NCBI RefSeq assembly: GCF_902464545.1
Contig: NZ_CABQJR010000006.1
Coordinates: 30,331 to 94,330 of the forward strand
Direction of reading: 5' to 3'
Source of the DNA: an uncultured Senegalimassilia sp.
GTDB lineage: Bacteria; Actinomycetota; Coriobacteriia; Coriobacteriales; Eggerthellaceae
Length of the DNA stretch: 64,000 nt
The number at the start of each line of letters is the position of its first letter. Within the stretch, counting starts at the first letter, position 1. The notes under the pieces are model-generated. The model had not been told where the DNA came from. It worked only from the letters and a program-made list of their open reading frames with translations, and searched no databases. Made by a program: the position numbers and the translations under genes. Shown piece after piece: positions 8,573 through 19,103 of the stretch.

Positions 8573-8596
8573 GGTAACCGGTTTACACCGGTTACC
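8573..8596. promoter_or_regulatory. 10-bp-arm palindrome, possible operator
   Basis: GGTAACCGGT (8573-8582) and ACCGGTTACC (8587-8596) are separated by TTAC. A second dyad, ACTGTGCA/TGCACAGT at 8510-8530, lies 40 bp away. The size is typical of a dimeric repressor site, but no downstream plus-strand gene is obvious. Confidence 0.35.
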
Positions 8597-8663
8597 TTTA
8601 TATAGCTGGATATACCTTGCGCTGGTGGGTTGTCGTGTCCCCTGCAAGCGCATCCAAGCATAC

Positions 8664-8691
8664 GAAAAAGGGGCCACAGGCCCCCTTTTTC
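8664..8691. terminator. Bidirectional terminator between the exporter and dapL
   Basis: AAAAAGGGGCC ... GGCCCCCTTTTT forms a stem with one bulged base and a 3-nt loop, flanked by A- and T-runs, so it can work on both strands. It lies about 100 bp beyond the dapL stop. Confidence 0.75.
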
Positions 8692-8788
8692 GACAACTAT
8701 GCACGCAACGGCGGCTATATACGCCAAAGCTACCGCGTACGCTATGGCAATCGCAATTGCAGCACCAGCAAACGATCGCCCGCCGTCT

Positions 8789-10012
8789 CTACTCCCCCAT
8801 GAGCTTCTGGATGCGCTCCATGGCCTCGACCGTGGCGTCGGCATCGCCGAAGGCGGTCAGGCGCACGTATCCCTCGCCCGAGGGGCCGAAGCCTGCGCCC
8901 GGCGTGGTGATGATGTTAGCCTCGGTCAGCAGCTTGTCGAAGAACTCCCAGCTGCCCACGCCCTCAGGCGTCTTGCACCAGATATACGGGCTGTTCACCG
9001 CACCATACACGGTGAACCCGACGGCCTCGAGACCCTCCTTGATCACGCGTGCGTTGTTACGGTAGTACGCAAGCGTCTCCTCGATCTGGCGCTCGCCTTC
9101 CTCGGTGTAGATGGCCGCGGCACCGCGCTGGATGATGTAGCTGGCACCGTTGAACTTCGTGCACTGGCGACGGTTCCACATGGCATTGAGGCTCTGGCCG
9201 TCGCGGACCAGCTCCTTGGGCACCACGGTGTAGCCGCAGCGCGCGCCGGTGAAGCCCGCCGTCTTGGAGAACGAGCGGAACTCGATGGCGCAGGTCTTGG
9301 CGCCTTCAACCTCATAGATGGAGTGCGGCACGCCCTCTTCGGTGATGAAGCGCTCGTAGGCGGCATCGAACATGATGATGGCGTCGTTGGCGTTGGCGTA
9401 ATCGACCCATGCCTTCAGCTGCTCGGCGTTGAGCACCGTGCCGGTGGGGTTGTTCGGGCTGCACAGGTAGATGACGTCCGCGCGGCCCTCGGGGAGCGCC
9501 GGGCAAAAGCCGTTCTCTGCGGTGGTGGGCATGTACACGATGTTCGTCCAGCGCTCGGCGGCTTCGTCGTAGTCGCCCGCGCGGCCGGCCATGGCGTTGG
9601 AGTCGACATACACGGGATACACCGGGTCGCACACGGCCACCACGTTGTCAACGTCCAGGATGTCGCCGATGTTGCCGCAGTCGGACTTTGCGCCGTCGGA
9701 GATGAAGATCTCGTCGTCGGCGATGTCGACGCCGAGCGCGTGGAAATCGCGCTTGACGATGGCGGCGCGCAGGAAATCGTAGCCCTGCTCAGGGCCATAG
9801 CCGTGGAAGGTCTCAGACTTGGCCATGTCCTCGACGGCAGCGTGCATCGCCTCGATGACTGCCGGGACCAGCGGGCGCGTAACGTCGCCGATGCCCATCT
9901 TGATGAGCTTCGCCTCGGGATGCGCCTCGGAGTACGCGGCGGTACGGCGGGCGATCTCGGAGAACAAATAGCTGCCGGGAAGTTTCTGATAATTCGGGTT
10001 GACCTTAGCCAC
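8789..10012 (-). CDS. dapL: LL-diaminopimelate aminotransferase
   Basis: A 407-residue PLP enzyme of the DapL family. It converts tetrahydrodipicolinate plus glutamate directly to LL-diaminopimelate in lysine and peptidoglycan synthesis, bypassing the succinylase/acetylase steps. Family marks are the N-terminus MAKVNPNYQKLPGSYLF, the SDGAKSDCGN segment, SPNNPTGT (substrate/PLP-binding Asn) and the Schiff-base lysine K250 in RSFSKTAGFTGARCGY. I chose GTG 10012 because a perfect AAGGAGG lies 6 nt upstream and the family N-terminus begins exactly there. Longer in-frame extensions would add a non-family leader. It is monocistronic, with a terminator at 8664-8691. Confidence 0.96.
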   Translation of the reverse strand: MAKVNPNYQKLPGSYLFSEIARRTAAYSEAHPEAKLIKMGIGDVTRPLVPAVIEAMHAAVEDMAKSETFHGYGPEQGYDFLRAAIVKRDFHALGVDIADDEIFISDGAKSDCGNIGDILDVDNVVAVCDPVYPVYVDSNAMAGRAGDYDEAAERWTNIVYMPTTAENGFCPALPEGRADVIYLCSPNNPTGTVLNAEQLKAWVDYANANDAIIMFDAAYERFITEEGVPHSIYEVEGAKTCAIEFRSFSKTAGFTGARCGYTVVPKELVRDGQSLNAMWNRRQCTKFNGASYIIQRGAAAIYTEEGERQIEETLAYYRNNARVIKEGLEAVGFTVYGAVNSPYIWCKTPEGVGSWEFFDKLLTEANIITTPGAGFGPSGEGYVRLTAFGDADATVEAMERIQKLMGE

Positions 10013-10212
10013 GAAGGGCCTCCTTGCACGTTCGGTTTCCGCAAGCGGCGGCGCGACCGCGACCGCCGCAGTTTTCATACGGGCCCATTTTGCGGCGGAT
10101 TTCCCCAAGATTTCCGAAATGTAACGTAGAGGTTCCCGGATTTAACACGGAAGCGCCGGCACAAGGCCGGCGCTTCACGAATGCGTCAAATAACGGCGCG
10201 GAACCAGGCAGT

Positions 10213-10348
10213 TAGCGGATGCGGTTCGCAATCTGGCCGATCGAGATAGCGGACGCGGTTCGTCATCCGACCGCGCGAACTAGCGGAGCTAGCTCGTCGT
10301 CTAGCCGCCTGAGCTAGCGGATGTAGTTCGTCATCTGGCCGCGCTCGG
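10213..10348. repeat. Four-copy 34-bp imperfect tandem repeat overlapping a gene end
   Basis: Copies start at 10213, 10247, 10281 and 10315, exactly 34 bp apart, each beginning TAGCGGA and carrying (G/C)(G/T)(A/G)-TTCG-type sequence and a GGCCG/GACCG block. The last copy is the 3' end of the FMN reductase gene (codons for GQMTNYIR and the stop). Confidence 0.85.
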
Positions 10349-10943
10349 CAACGGGGACGTCGACGCCCGCGGCCTTCCCGGCTTCGATGCACTTGAGCAG
10401 CCACGCCATGTTCTGCCCGATGTTGCGCATGGTCTGCAGGCCCTCCGCGTCCTGCGCTGCCTCGCCCGGCAGGCGTCCGTGCACGTTGTTCCAGTAGGTG
10501 GACGACACGACGGGCATCTCGCAGAAGGTGAAGTACTTGTTCAGCACGTCGAACGACGCCGTGGTGCCGCCGCGGCGCGCAACGGCCACCGCCGCGCCGG
10601 GCTTATGGCGAAACGCTGCGCCACCTGCGTAAAACGCGCGATCGAGCGCGCACAGGATGCGGCCCGAGGGGTGCGCATAGTACACCGGCGTGCCGAAGAC
10701 GAAGCCGTCGGCCTGCGCGGCCTTGGCAATCAGCTCGTTGACCACGTCGTTTGCGATGACGCACTTCCCGCCCAGCTCGGCGCACTTGCCACAGGCGATG
10801 CAGTCGTTGACGGGCTTGTTGCCCAGCCACATGGTTTCCGTCTCAACGCCGTGCCCCTCAAGCGCGGCGGCAACCTCGGCGAGCGCAACCGACGTGTTGC
10901 CCTCCTGCCGCGAGCTGCCGTTGACCAGCAAAACCTTGCTCAT
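10314..10943 (-). CDS. Flavodoxin-like NADPH-dependent FMN reductase / iron-sulfur flavoprotein
   Basis: A 209-residue protein starting at ATG 10943 (GAGAGGAT upstream); a longer frame to 11012 lacks a ribosome site. The flavodoxin-like fold shows the FMN-phosphate loop NGSSRQEGNTSVAL (residues 7-20). A cysteine pair (CIACGKCAELGGKC) is typical of the ISF/FMN-reductase branch and may bind a 4Fe-4S cluster. The GTPVYYAHPSG loop and FDVLNKYF segment match NADPH-dependent FMN reductases. It is a probable cytoplasmic electron-transfer or quinone/nitro-reductase; the substrate is unknown. The last codons sit in the 34-bp tandem repeat, so the C-terminus may be evolutionarily unstable. Confidence 0.85.
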   Translation of the reverse strand: MSKVLLVNGSSRQEGNTSVALAEVAAALEGHGVETETMWLGNKPVNDCIACGKCAELGGKCVIANDVVNELIAKAAQADGFVFGTPVYYAHPSGRILCALDRAFYAGGAAFRHKPGAAVAVARRGGTTASFDVLNKYFTFCEMPVVSSTYWNNVHGRLPGEAAQDAEGLQTMRNIGQNMAWLLKCIEAGKAAGVDVPVAERGQMTNYIR

Positions 10944-11072
10944 AGGAATATCCTCTCGTCTGGATGACCCGGTAGATGTCAAACCCATTGTACAAGCGCC
11001 AACCTCCGCCAATCAAACAAGCACACACCCCGGACACTTCGGGGAAGCGGCATCCCCACCCCGGGCTCGCCT

Positions 11073-11078
11073 TATAAT
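11073..11078 (+). promoter_or_regulatory. Candidate -10 element for the UvrA-like gene
   Basis: A perfect TATAAT about 40 bp before the ATG at 11117; no good -35 is seen at 16-18 bp. Confidence 0.4.
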
Positions 11079-11116
11079 GGAAGGCATCGTCACGCCGTCG
11101 CCTGAAAGGCATCGCC

Positions 11117-13768
<2,652 letters not shown>

Positions 13769-13786
13769 GCCGCCCGCAACCGCAAA

Positions 13787-13816
13787 AGCGGCCCGAAGGA
13801 GAACCCTCGGGCCGCT
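13787..13816. terminator. Bidirectional terminator between convergent uvrA-like and dmsC genes
   Basis: A 10-bp perfect stem AGCGGCCCGA / TCGGGCCGCT with a 10-nt loop; on the minus strand it is followed by TTTTG. Confidence 0.7.
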
Positions 13817-13850
13817 CGCCGTCCAACGCAACGTCTATGCGCGGATCATC

Positions 13851-14594
13851 CTACAAAATGCTTGCAGCGTAGAAACCATAACGCGCCACGGCAAGCGCCA
13901 CCACAGCCGCAACCGCAACCACGCTCCACGGCAGCTTCGCACCCGCGAAGCCCTTCGCCAGCGCACACGCTGCGGCAGCGGCGGCCAGCACCGCGCCCAC
14001 GATCAGCAGCGCAGCATCGGCGCCGGCGCCCGCAAACGTGGCCGCTTCCCAGGCAAACGACAACGCCGCCAACGCGGCCACAACACCGCACGCTTTCGCA
14101 AAGCAGTCGCCCACCTGCGCAAACAATGCCCACAGCGCAAAACCGCAGCCGACCGAGCCCAGCACGAAGAACGGCCACACGCTTGCCGCAGCCCACGCAG
14201 CGTTGCCGTAGCTTCCGGCATACGCGTAGGCCTGCACGAACATGAGCAGCACGGCAAGCACCGTCGCCACGATGCGCACCGCACGGTTAACGGCCGCGGA
14301 CTTCGCCGCCAGCGCCACGTCGACGATAAGCGCCACGCACGTCAGCCCGGCGAAGATGCCCTCCATCACCAGCGAGGACGTGAGGTTCGCCAGCATGTAC
14401 ACCATATACTGCGGACGTCCCAGGTACGTCACGGAAGCCAACGCGCCCACGGCCATAAGCGCAAGCATCACCAGCGGAAACAACCAGGCTCGCTTGTTTT
14501 CGCCACGTTCGGGGAACACCGCCGACGCCAGCGACGCGCCCGCGCCCAGCCCCGTGAGCGTGGTGAACGCGAAAAGCGGGAATTCTGAAATCAT
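13851..14594 (-). CDS. dmsC: DMSO-reductase-type membrane anchor subunit
   Basis: A 247-residue, almost wholly hydrophobic protein with about eight transmembrane helices. It starts MISEFPLFAFTTLTGLGAGASL, the usual start of DmsC-type quinol-oxidising anchors. It would oxidise menaquinol and pass electrons to the iron-sulfur subunit DmsB. It begins 4 bp after the torD-like stop, with a GGAAGG ribosome site inside that gene's end. It is the last gene of dmsA-dmsB-torD-dmsC. Confidence 0.9.
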   Translation of the reverse strand: MISEFPLFAFTTLTGLGAGASLASAVFPERGENKRAWLFPLVMLALMAVGALASVTYLGRPQYMVYMLANLTSSLVMEGIFAGLTCVALIVDVALAAKSAAVNRAVRIVATVLAVLLMFVQAYAYAGSYGNAAWAAASVWPFFVLGSVGCGFALWALFAQVGDCFAKACGVVAALAALSFAWEAATFAGAGADAALLIVGAVLAAAAAACALAKGFAGAKLPWSVVAVAAVVALAVARYGFYAASIL

Positions 14595-14598
14595 GCGA

Positions 14599-15501
14599 TC
14601 AACCTTCCAATCGATCGAGTTCGGTCAATTCGTTATCTGCAAGGCCGGCCAAGCGCAACCCGGACAGCTGCCGCACAGCCTCGCGCAGCTCGGCAGCGGA
14701 ACCGGTCCCGCATGCGGCAGCCGTACACGCAGCAACGCGCTTGCCGCCGCCTGCATCCTCGGCCGCGCTTTCGCCCTCAGGCTTGCGCCCGGGCTCTGCG
14801 ACCTGTTCGAACCAATACGCCACCTCGCCCAGAAACACGCTATCTATCTGGACAAACGCAGCAATCGCTTCAAGCAGCTGCGGATAGAGGACCGCCTGCG
14901 AGCCTGCACGGGAATTGCGCACGAGCCGCGCGTACTCCCCGAGCCAGTCGGCCAGATACCCCTGCACCATCTCGTGCTGCGCGCGGGCCGCATCCGCGAA
15001 GCCGGCATCGCCGGCGGCGAACGCATCGAACAGGGCCGCCGCCCGCCGGGCCGCAAAATCAAGCAGCGCGGCCACATGATCGTCGGGAACGGCCTGCTCA
15101 CGGCGCATGCGCACGCCTTGCGCACGGTACAGCGCCCGCACGTCGAGCGTAGCTTGCTGGAACAGCGCCGCGTCACGGCTGCCCGTATAGGGCGCGCGGT
15201 ACGGCGGCGCCGGCAACGCGCCGGGCCCTTCGAACACGCGCGTGTACTCGTCATGCACGGCACCCAGCGCACGATCCGCATCCTGGGCGGCAAGCTCGTC
15301 TAACAGCTTCGCCAATCCGGCCATCTGCTCGCAGTCCTGCGCGTACGCCGAAACCGCCGCGCGCGTGCACGGCCCGCAGAGCTCGACCAACAGCTCTCGG
15401 CTAGGCTCGCCGCCCAAGCACTTGTGCGCCAGCTCGTAAAGCCATGCCCGCGCCGCAAGCAGCTCCGCCGCGCCGGCGGCTTCGGCCTCAAGCGTGCTCA
15501 C
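14599..15501 (-). CDS. TorD/DmsD-family molybdoenzyme chaperone
   Basis: A 300-residue, all-helical protein. I chose GTG 15501 because it overlaps the dmsB stop (GTGA), indicating translational coupling; the longer upstream frame is a shadow of dmsB. The EYTRVFEGPGALPAPPYRAPYTG segment (about 105-125) matches the conserved E-Y-x-R-L-F...P..P.ES/S motif of the TorD family. Such chaperones bind the TAT signal peptide of the catalytic subunit (here DmsA) and hold it for cofactor insertion. A C-terminal region (about 240-300) with several Cys is unusual for the family. Confidence 0.85.
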   Translation of the reverse strand: MSTLEAEAAGAAELLAARAWLYELAHKCLGGEPSRELLVELCGPCTRAAVSAYAQDCEQMAGLAKLLDELAAQDADRALGAVHDEYTRVFEGPGALPAPPYRAPYTGSRDAALFQQATLDVRALYRAQGVRMRREQAVPDDHVAALLDFAARRAAALFDAFAAGDAGFADAARAQHEMVQGYLADWLGEYARLVRNSRAGSQAVLYPQLLEAIAAFVQIDSVFLGEVAYWFEQVAEPGRKPEGESAAEDAGGGKRVAACTAAACGTGSAAELREAVRQLSGLRLAGLADNELTELDRLEG

Positions 15502-16076
15502 AGCACGACCTCGGTAAACGCCGGATTCGCTGCCGCATCGCTCGGGCGCACCAACAGGTTCGGGTGCGTGCGGTCGGCGCTGCCGAGCACGGGCAGCTCG
15601 CTGACGCAATCGCTTCCGTATTCGCGGCGCAGCTCGTCGATGTCGCCGAACTTCAGCGCGCGCGTGGGGCACGCGTCGACGCATGTGGGGTTCATGCCGG
15701 CTTTGCGCAGGTCATAGCATGAATCGCACTTCACGATCATCTGCGCGTCGGCATCCCATTGCGGAGCGCCGTACGGGCACACCGTCATGCAGTTTTTGCA
15801 CTGCACGCAGCGCGCGTCGTCATGCAGCACGATGCCATCGGACGTCTTGTGCATGGCAAGCGTCGGGCAGTTCGCCACGCACGCGGGGTCATCGCAATGG
15901 TTGCACCCCACCGACAGATGAAACATCCCCACCTGCGGGTAGGTTCCCATCTCAAACGATTCCACGCGGCGCGGGCGCGCGCCGGGGGCCTGGATGTTGC
16001 GGCGGTCTTTGCACGCAACCTGGCACGTGCGGCACCCGATGCAGCGCGTTGCGTCCAAGTAAAATCCCAAAGCCAT
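15498..16076 (-). CDS. dmsB: 4Fe-4S ferredoxin-type electron-transfer subunit
   Basis: A 192-residue protein with four ferredoxin-type cysteine groups: CIGCRTCQVACKD, CNHCDDPACVANCP, CVQCKNCMTVCPYGAP, and CDSC ... CVDACP. This is the pattern of DmsB/PsrB/NrfC subunits, which carry four 4Fe-4S clusters between the membrane anchor and the molybdenum subunit. It has no signal peptide and is expected to be co-exported with DmsA. It starts 17 bp after the dmsA stop. Confidence 0.93.
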   Translation of the reverse strand: MALGFYLDATRCIGCRTCQVACKDRRNIQAPGARPRRVESFEMGTYPQVGMFHLSVGCNHCDDPACVANCPTLAMHKTSDGIVLHDDARCVQCKNCMTVCPYGAPQWDADAQMIVKCDSCYDLRKAGMNPTCVDACPTRALKFGDIDELRREYGSDCVSELPVLGSADRTHPNLLVRPSDAAANPAFTEVVL

Positions 16077-16093
16077 ATTCTGCTCCTCCTACC

Positions 16094-18967
16094 TTAACGA
16101 CGCTCGGCGTACACAACGGACTTGTCGGCGACGTAGGCCGGCGTGTCTTCGGCATCCACGCCCGCAGCCAAGAACGGTGCGCGCTCGTAGTCTTCCTCAA
16201 GCGCCTCGCCGTCGTACTTCTTGATGTCGATGAGCAGGCTGTTATAGCCGTCGACCTGGTTGAAGTAGTTCGACTGGGTGCCGTCGGAAAGCATCTGCTC
16301 CGAGCCGCCGCGGTCGATGATGTCGTCGGGGTTCGTCTCGTCAAGCACCGAATGCACGCCGTGCGGGATGGCCACGGTGCCCGGCATCATGGACTCAAGC
16401 GGTTGCGCATGGCGCAGCATCTTGCCGAAGTCGTTGAAGCACATGACCGTGTCACCGGCCTTGATGCCGCGCTCGGCCGCATCAGCGGCGTTCATGAACA
16501 CCGGGTTGCGGAACGCCTCCTGCGTCCACGGCATGTTGTCGTAGCAGCTGTGCGCACGGCGCATGTAGTGCGGCGTGTACGCCTGCAGCGGGTACTTCGC
16601 CTTCTCCTTCGTATCCCAGTTCGCAAACGTCTCCTGGTAACCGCGGCGCGGCACGAAGTAGTTCGCGTAAGGCTTGATGGGCTCGTCGGCCAGGCCGGTT
16701 TTGTTCACGTTGTCGGCCTTGAACTGGCAGTAGATCTCCAGCTTGCCGGACTGCGAAGGACGCGGCCAGGCAGGATCGATCACGGTGACGTTGTCATCCT
16801 CGTCCATGCCCAGCTTGTCGTCGCGATAGCCCACGTAGTTGCGTCGGTCGCCCTCGGAGCGGCGCACCACGAACGAGCCTTTCTCCATGAACTCGTCGAA
16901 GCCCATGAGGCCCTGCTGCTCGGGGAAATCGGCGTGGTACTTGGCGTTGTCGGCGGCCGTCCAGGTGAGCATGGGCTCCCATGCGGAAAGGTCGTCGCGC
17001 AGCACGCGCTTGCCCAGGAAGTAGCCCAGCCACTGGTCGTAGTTGGTCTTCGGGTAGGCCTCATCGGGGTCGTAGCCCATGCGTTCGATGATCTCGCGGC
17101 AGATACGCTTCTCTTCACGCGCCTCGTACATCGGCTTGATCAGCGGTTTCCACGCCAGGATGGCGTCCTTGCGCTGCTTTTGGCCGTTGCCGTCGCCGAA
17201 GGCCGAAGGCCAGCACAGCTCGCCCCAGCTCTCGTCGTCGTTGCCCTCCCAATGCGCGGCGACCGGCAGCAGGATGTCGGCGAACTGGGCGGTCAGCGAG
17301 AACTTGATCTCAAGCGAGATGCACGTGTCGGCTTGGCGCATCACGCGGATGGCCGTGGGCAGATCGCCGCGCGTCTGCATGAAGTTGCTGCACGTTTGGA
17401 ACAGAAGGCGCGGGTTGACCGGCATGCGGCGCGCCTCATGATACGTGGGCGTGTTGTTGCGCAGCTTGGTCTTGTCGTCGCCCGACCCCAGGTCATAAGG
17501 GCCCTCGGACGTGGAGATGTACTCGCCCTTCTCAAGGGAGCTCCACCAGGAGTTGCCCTCGATGCAGCGGTTCGGGCCCGTCGCCTTCGGGGCCGCCACC
17601 AGCGCATCGATGTAGCCGTAGATGGGGTTGGACGACTGCGACACCATGCGGTAGCCCGAATCGCCGGCATCCCACGTGTAAATGGCGGCCGAGCCATGGC
17701 CCGACTTGCCGAAATGCCCGCCCATGGCAGAGACGGTCATGAACGCCTGCGAAAGGTTTTCCGCGCCAAGGTAACGCGACGCGGCATAGCTGTGCAGGAA
17801 CATGTCCTTGTTGTCCTTGCCGGCCATCTCGGCGTACCAGGTGATGTCCTCGACCGGGGTACCGCAGATCTCGCTGGCCCACTCGGGCGTTTTCGGCACG
17901 CCGTCGTACTCGCCCAGGATGTAACCGCGCATGTTCTCGTCGGTGCTGGCGTCCTCGGGCATGGTCTCGGCCGTGAAGCCCACGCAGCGCTCGGCCAGGA
18001 AATCCCAGTCGATGATGTTGCCGCGCTCGTCGTCCAAACGCAGCATCTCGTACATGACGCCCAGCAAAAACGCCGTGTCGGTGCCGGGACGCACGCGAAT
18101 CCAGCGCGCGCCGAGCGCCGAGGCGGTAATGTTGTAGCTCGGGCCCACGTACACGAAGTTCACGCCGGCTTCCTTGGCATGCTCCAGCGACTGCATGGCG
18201 GTATGCTGCGCCCAACCGGGGTTGCAACCGTACAGGATGATGTTGTCGGCGTTGGGAAGGTCGTACTTGTCGGGCGCCATCATCAGGTCGGGATGGTCGC
18301 CCCAGCTGTACATGCCCAGCGCCTCCGTTTGAAACGCCCAGCAGCCGAACGACTCGGTCTCTGTGTTGTACACCGCGCCGCCGATGACGGGGAACATCGC
18401 CGATGCCGGAGCCCAGCGCCAGCCGTTGCAGATGACGGCGTTCTGCCCATACTCGCGGTAGACGCGCTTAAGCTCGTCGGTCACGTACGTGAGCGCCTCG
18501 TCCCAGCTGATGCGCTCCCACTCGTCGCGGCCGCGCAGCTCGCCATGGGCGTTCTCGCCGCCGCCGGGCTGCCAGTGCTTGCGCTTCATGGGGTACTTCA
18601 GGCGGTCGCCGTTGTACACCTGCTGGCGCAGCGAGCGCCCGCGCAGGCAGCTGCGCTGCTGCGGGCAATCCCAGCTATCCTCGCGGCTGTCGTCGGTTTT
18701 CTGGCGCACCACCACGCCGTCCACCACGTAGCCCATGTTGTTGCACATCTGGTTGCAGTTCTGATGGCAATGGATGGGCACCCATTGGCCCGCCCCGCTT
18801 GTGACCTGGGCATCGCTTGCCACTTTGTCGTAGCCGTCCGCTTCGGACTGCGCGGCGGCGTAAGCCTTCGACACGCCGACGGCCTCATAGGCGGCCATGG
18901 CGGCAACGGCCCCGGCGCTTGCGCGCAAAAAGCTGCGACGACCCATGCTCTTATCCAGCATCGACAT
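16094..18967 (-). CDS. dmsA: TAT-exported molybdopterin oxidoreductase (DMSO reductase family), catalytic subunit
   Basis: A 957-residue protein beginning MSMLDKSMGRRSFLRASAG, a twin-arginine signal followed by a hydrophobic Ala-rich core and an AYAAA cleavage region. The N-terminal cluster motif CHQNCNQMC (Cx3Cx3C) plus the later Cys in RSCLRGRSLR bind one 4Fe-4S cluster. YNGDRLKYPMKR and the bis-MGD-binding segments (CNPGWAQHTAMQ; PHYMRRAHSCYDNMPW) are typical of the family. The residue that ligates molybdenum is not certain from sequence, so the substrate is open: DMSO, TMAO, or one of the many host and diet compounds reduced by related Eggerthellaceae enzymes. Ribosome site GAGAGGAG. First gene of the operon, divergent from lysR. 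Confidence 0.92.
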   Translation of the reverse strand: MSMLDKSMGRRSFLRASAGAVAAMAAYEAVGVSKAYAAAQSEADGYDKVASDAQVTSGAGQWVPIHCHQNCNQMCNNMGYVVDGVVVRQKTDDSREDSWDCPQQRSCLRGRSLRQQVYNGDRLKYPMKRKHWQPGGGENAHGELRGRDEWERISWDEALTYVTDELKRVYREYGQNAVICNGWRWAPASAMFPVIGGAVYNTETESFGCWAFQTEALGMYSWGDHPDLMMAPDKYDLPNADNIILYGCNPGWAQHTAMQSLEHAKEAGVNFVYVGPSYNITASALGARWIRVRPGTDTAFLLGVMYEMLRLDDERGNIIDWDFLAERCVGFTAETMPEDASTDENMRGYILGEYDGVPKTPEWASEICGTPVEDITWYAEMAGKDNKDMFLHSYAASRYLGAENLSQAFMTVSAMGGHFGKSGHGSAAIYTWDAGDSGYRMVSQSSNPIYGYIDALVAAPKATGPNRCIEGNSWWSSLEKGEYISTSEGPYDLGSGDDKTKLRNNTPTYHEARRMPVNPRLLFQTCSNFMQTRGDLPTAIRVMRQADTCISLEIKFSLTAQFADILLPVAAHWEGNDDESWGELCWPSAFGDGNGQKQRKDAILAWKPLIKPMYEAREEKRICREIIERMGYDPDEAYPKTNYDQWLGYFLGKRVLRDDLSAWEPMLTWTAADNAKYHADFPEQQGLMGFDEFMEKGSFVVRRSEGDRRNYVGYRDDKLGMDEDDNVTVIDPAWPRPSQSGKLEIYCQFKADNVNKTGLADEPIKPYANYFVPRRGYQETFANWDTKEKAKYPLQAYTPHYMRRAHSCYDNMPWTQEAFRNPVFMNAADAAERGIKAGDTVMCFNDFGKMLRHAQPLESMMPGTVAIPHGVHSVLDETNPDDIIDRGGSEQMLSDGTQSNYFNQVDGYNSLLIDIKKYDGEALEEDYERAPFLAAGVDAEDTPAYVADKSVVYAERR

Positions 18968-19041
18968 GGATTCGCTCCTCTCGTTTCGTGCTTACCCTCT
19001 GAGACGGATTATGCGAGCGTGCGCAGTCGATTGAAATTGCC

Positions 19042-19047
19042 TATAAT
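19042..19047 (+). promoter_or_regulatory. Candidate -10 for the LysR gene in the lysR/dmsA control region
   Basis: A perfect TATAAT in the 136-bp divergent region (18968-19103). The -35 position (GTGCGC) is poor, which would fit activator-dependent transcription. A TTGAAA just upstream and T-N11-A-like dyads could be the LysR site. Confidence 0.4.
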
Positions 19048-19103
19048 GTACGTCGTACCATGCCTGCAAGGCATAGGTCGAGGTCGGAAAGGATGTTAAC
19101 CGT

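Larger units (their letters stand above)
8317..8788. other. Intergenic region with several inverted repeats
   Basis: No gene is seen. The stretch holds an exporter-side hairpin at 8357-8389, an 8-bp inverted repeat ACTGTGCA/TGCACAGT (8510-8530), a 10-bp palindrome GGTAACCGGT/ACCGGTTACC (8573-8596) and a bidirectional terminator at 8664-8691. Base composition from 8400 to 8620 is clearly less GC-rich than the flanking genes. Confidence 0.6.

Noticed and set aside
10213..10348. CRISPR array
   Set aside because: The 34-bp units are contiguous and diverged, without spacers.
15683..19099. 1138-codon plus-strand ORF over dmsA/dmsB
   Set aside because: Antisense shadow of the molybdoreductase operon; no family features.
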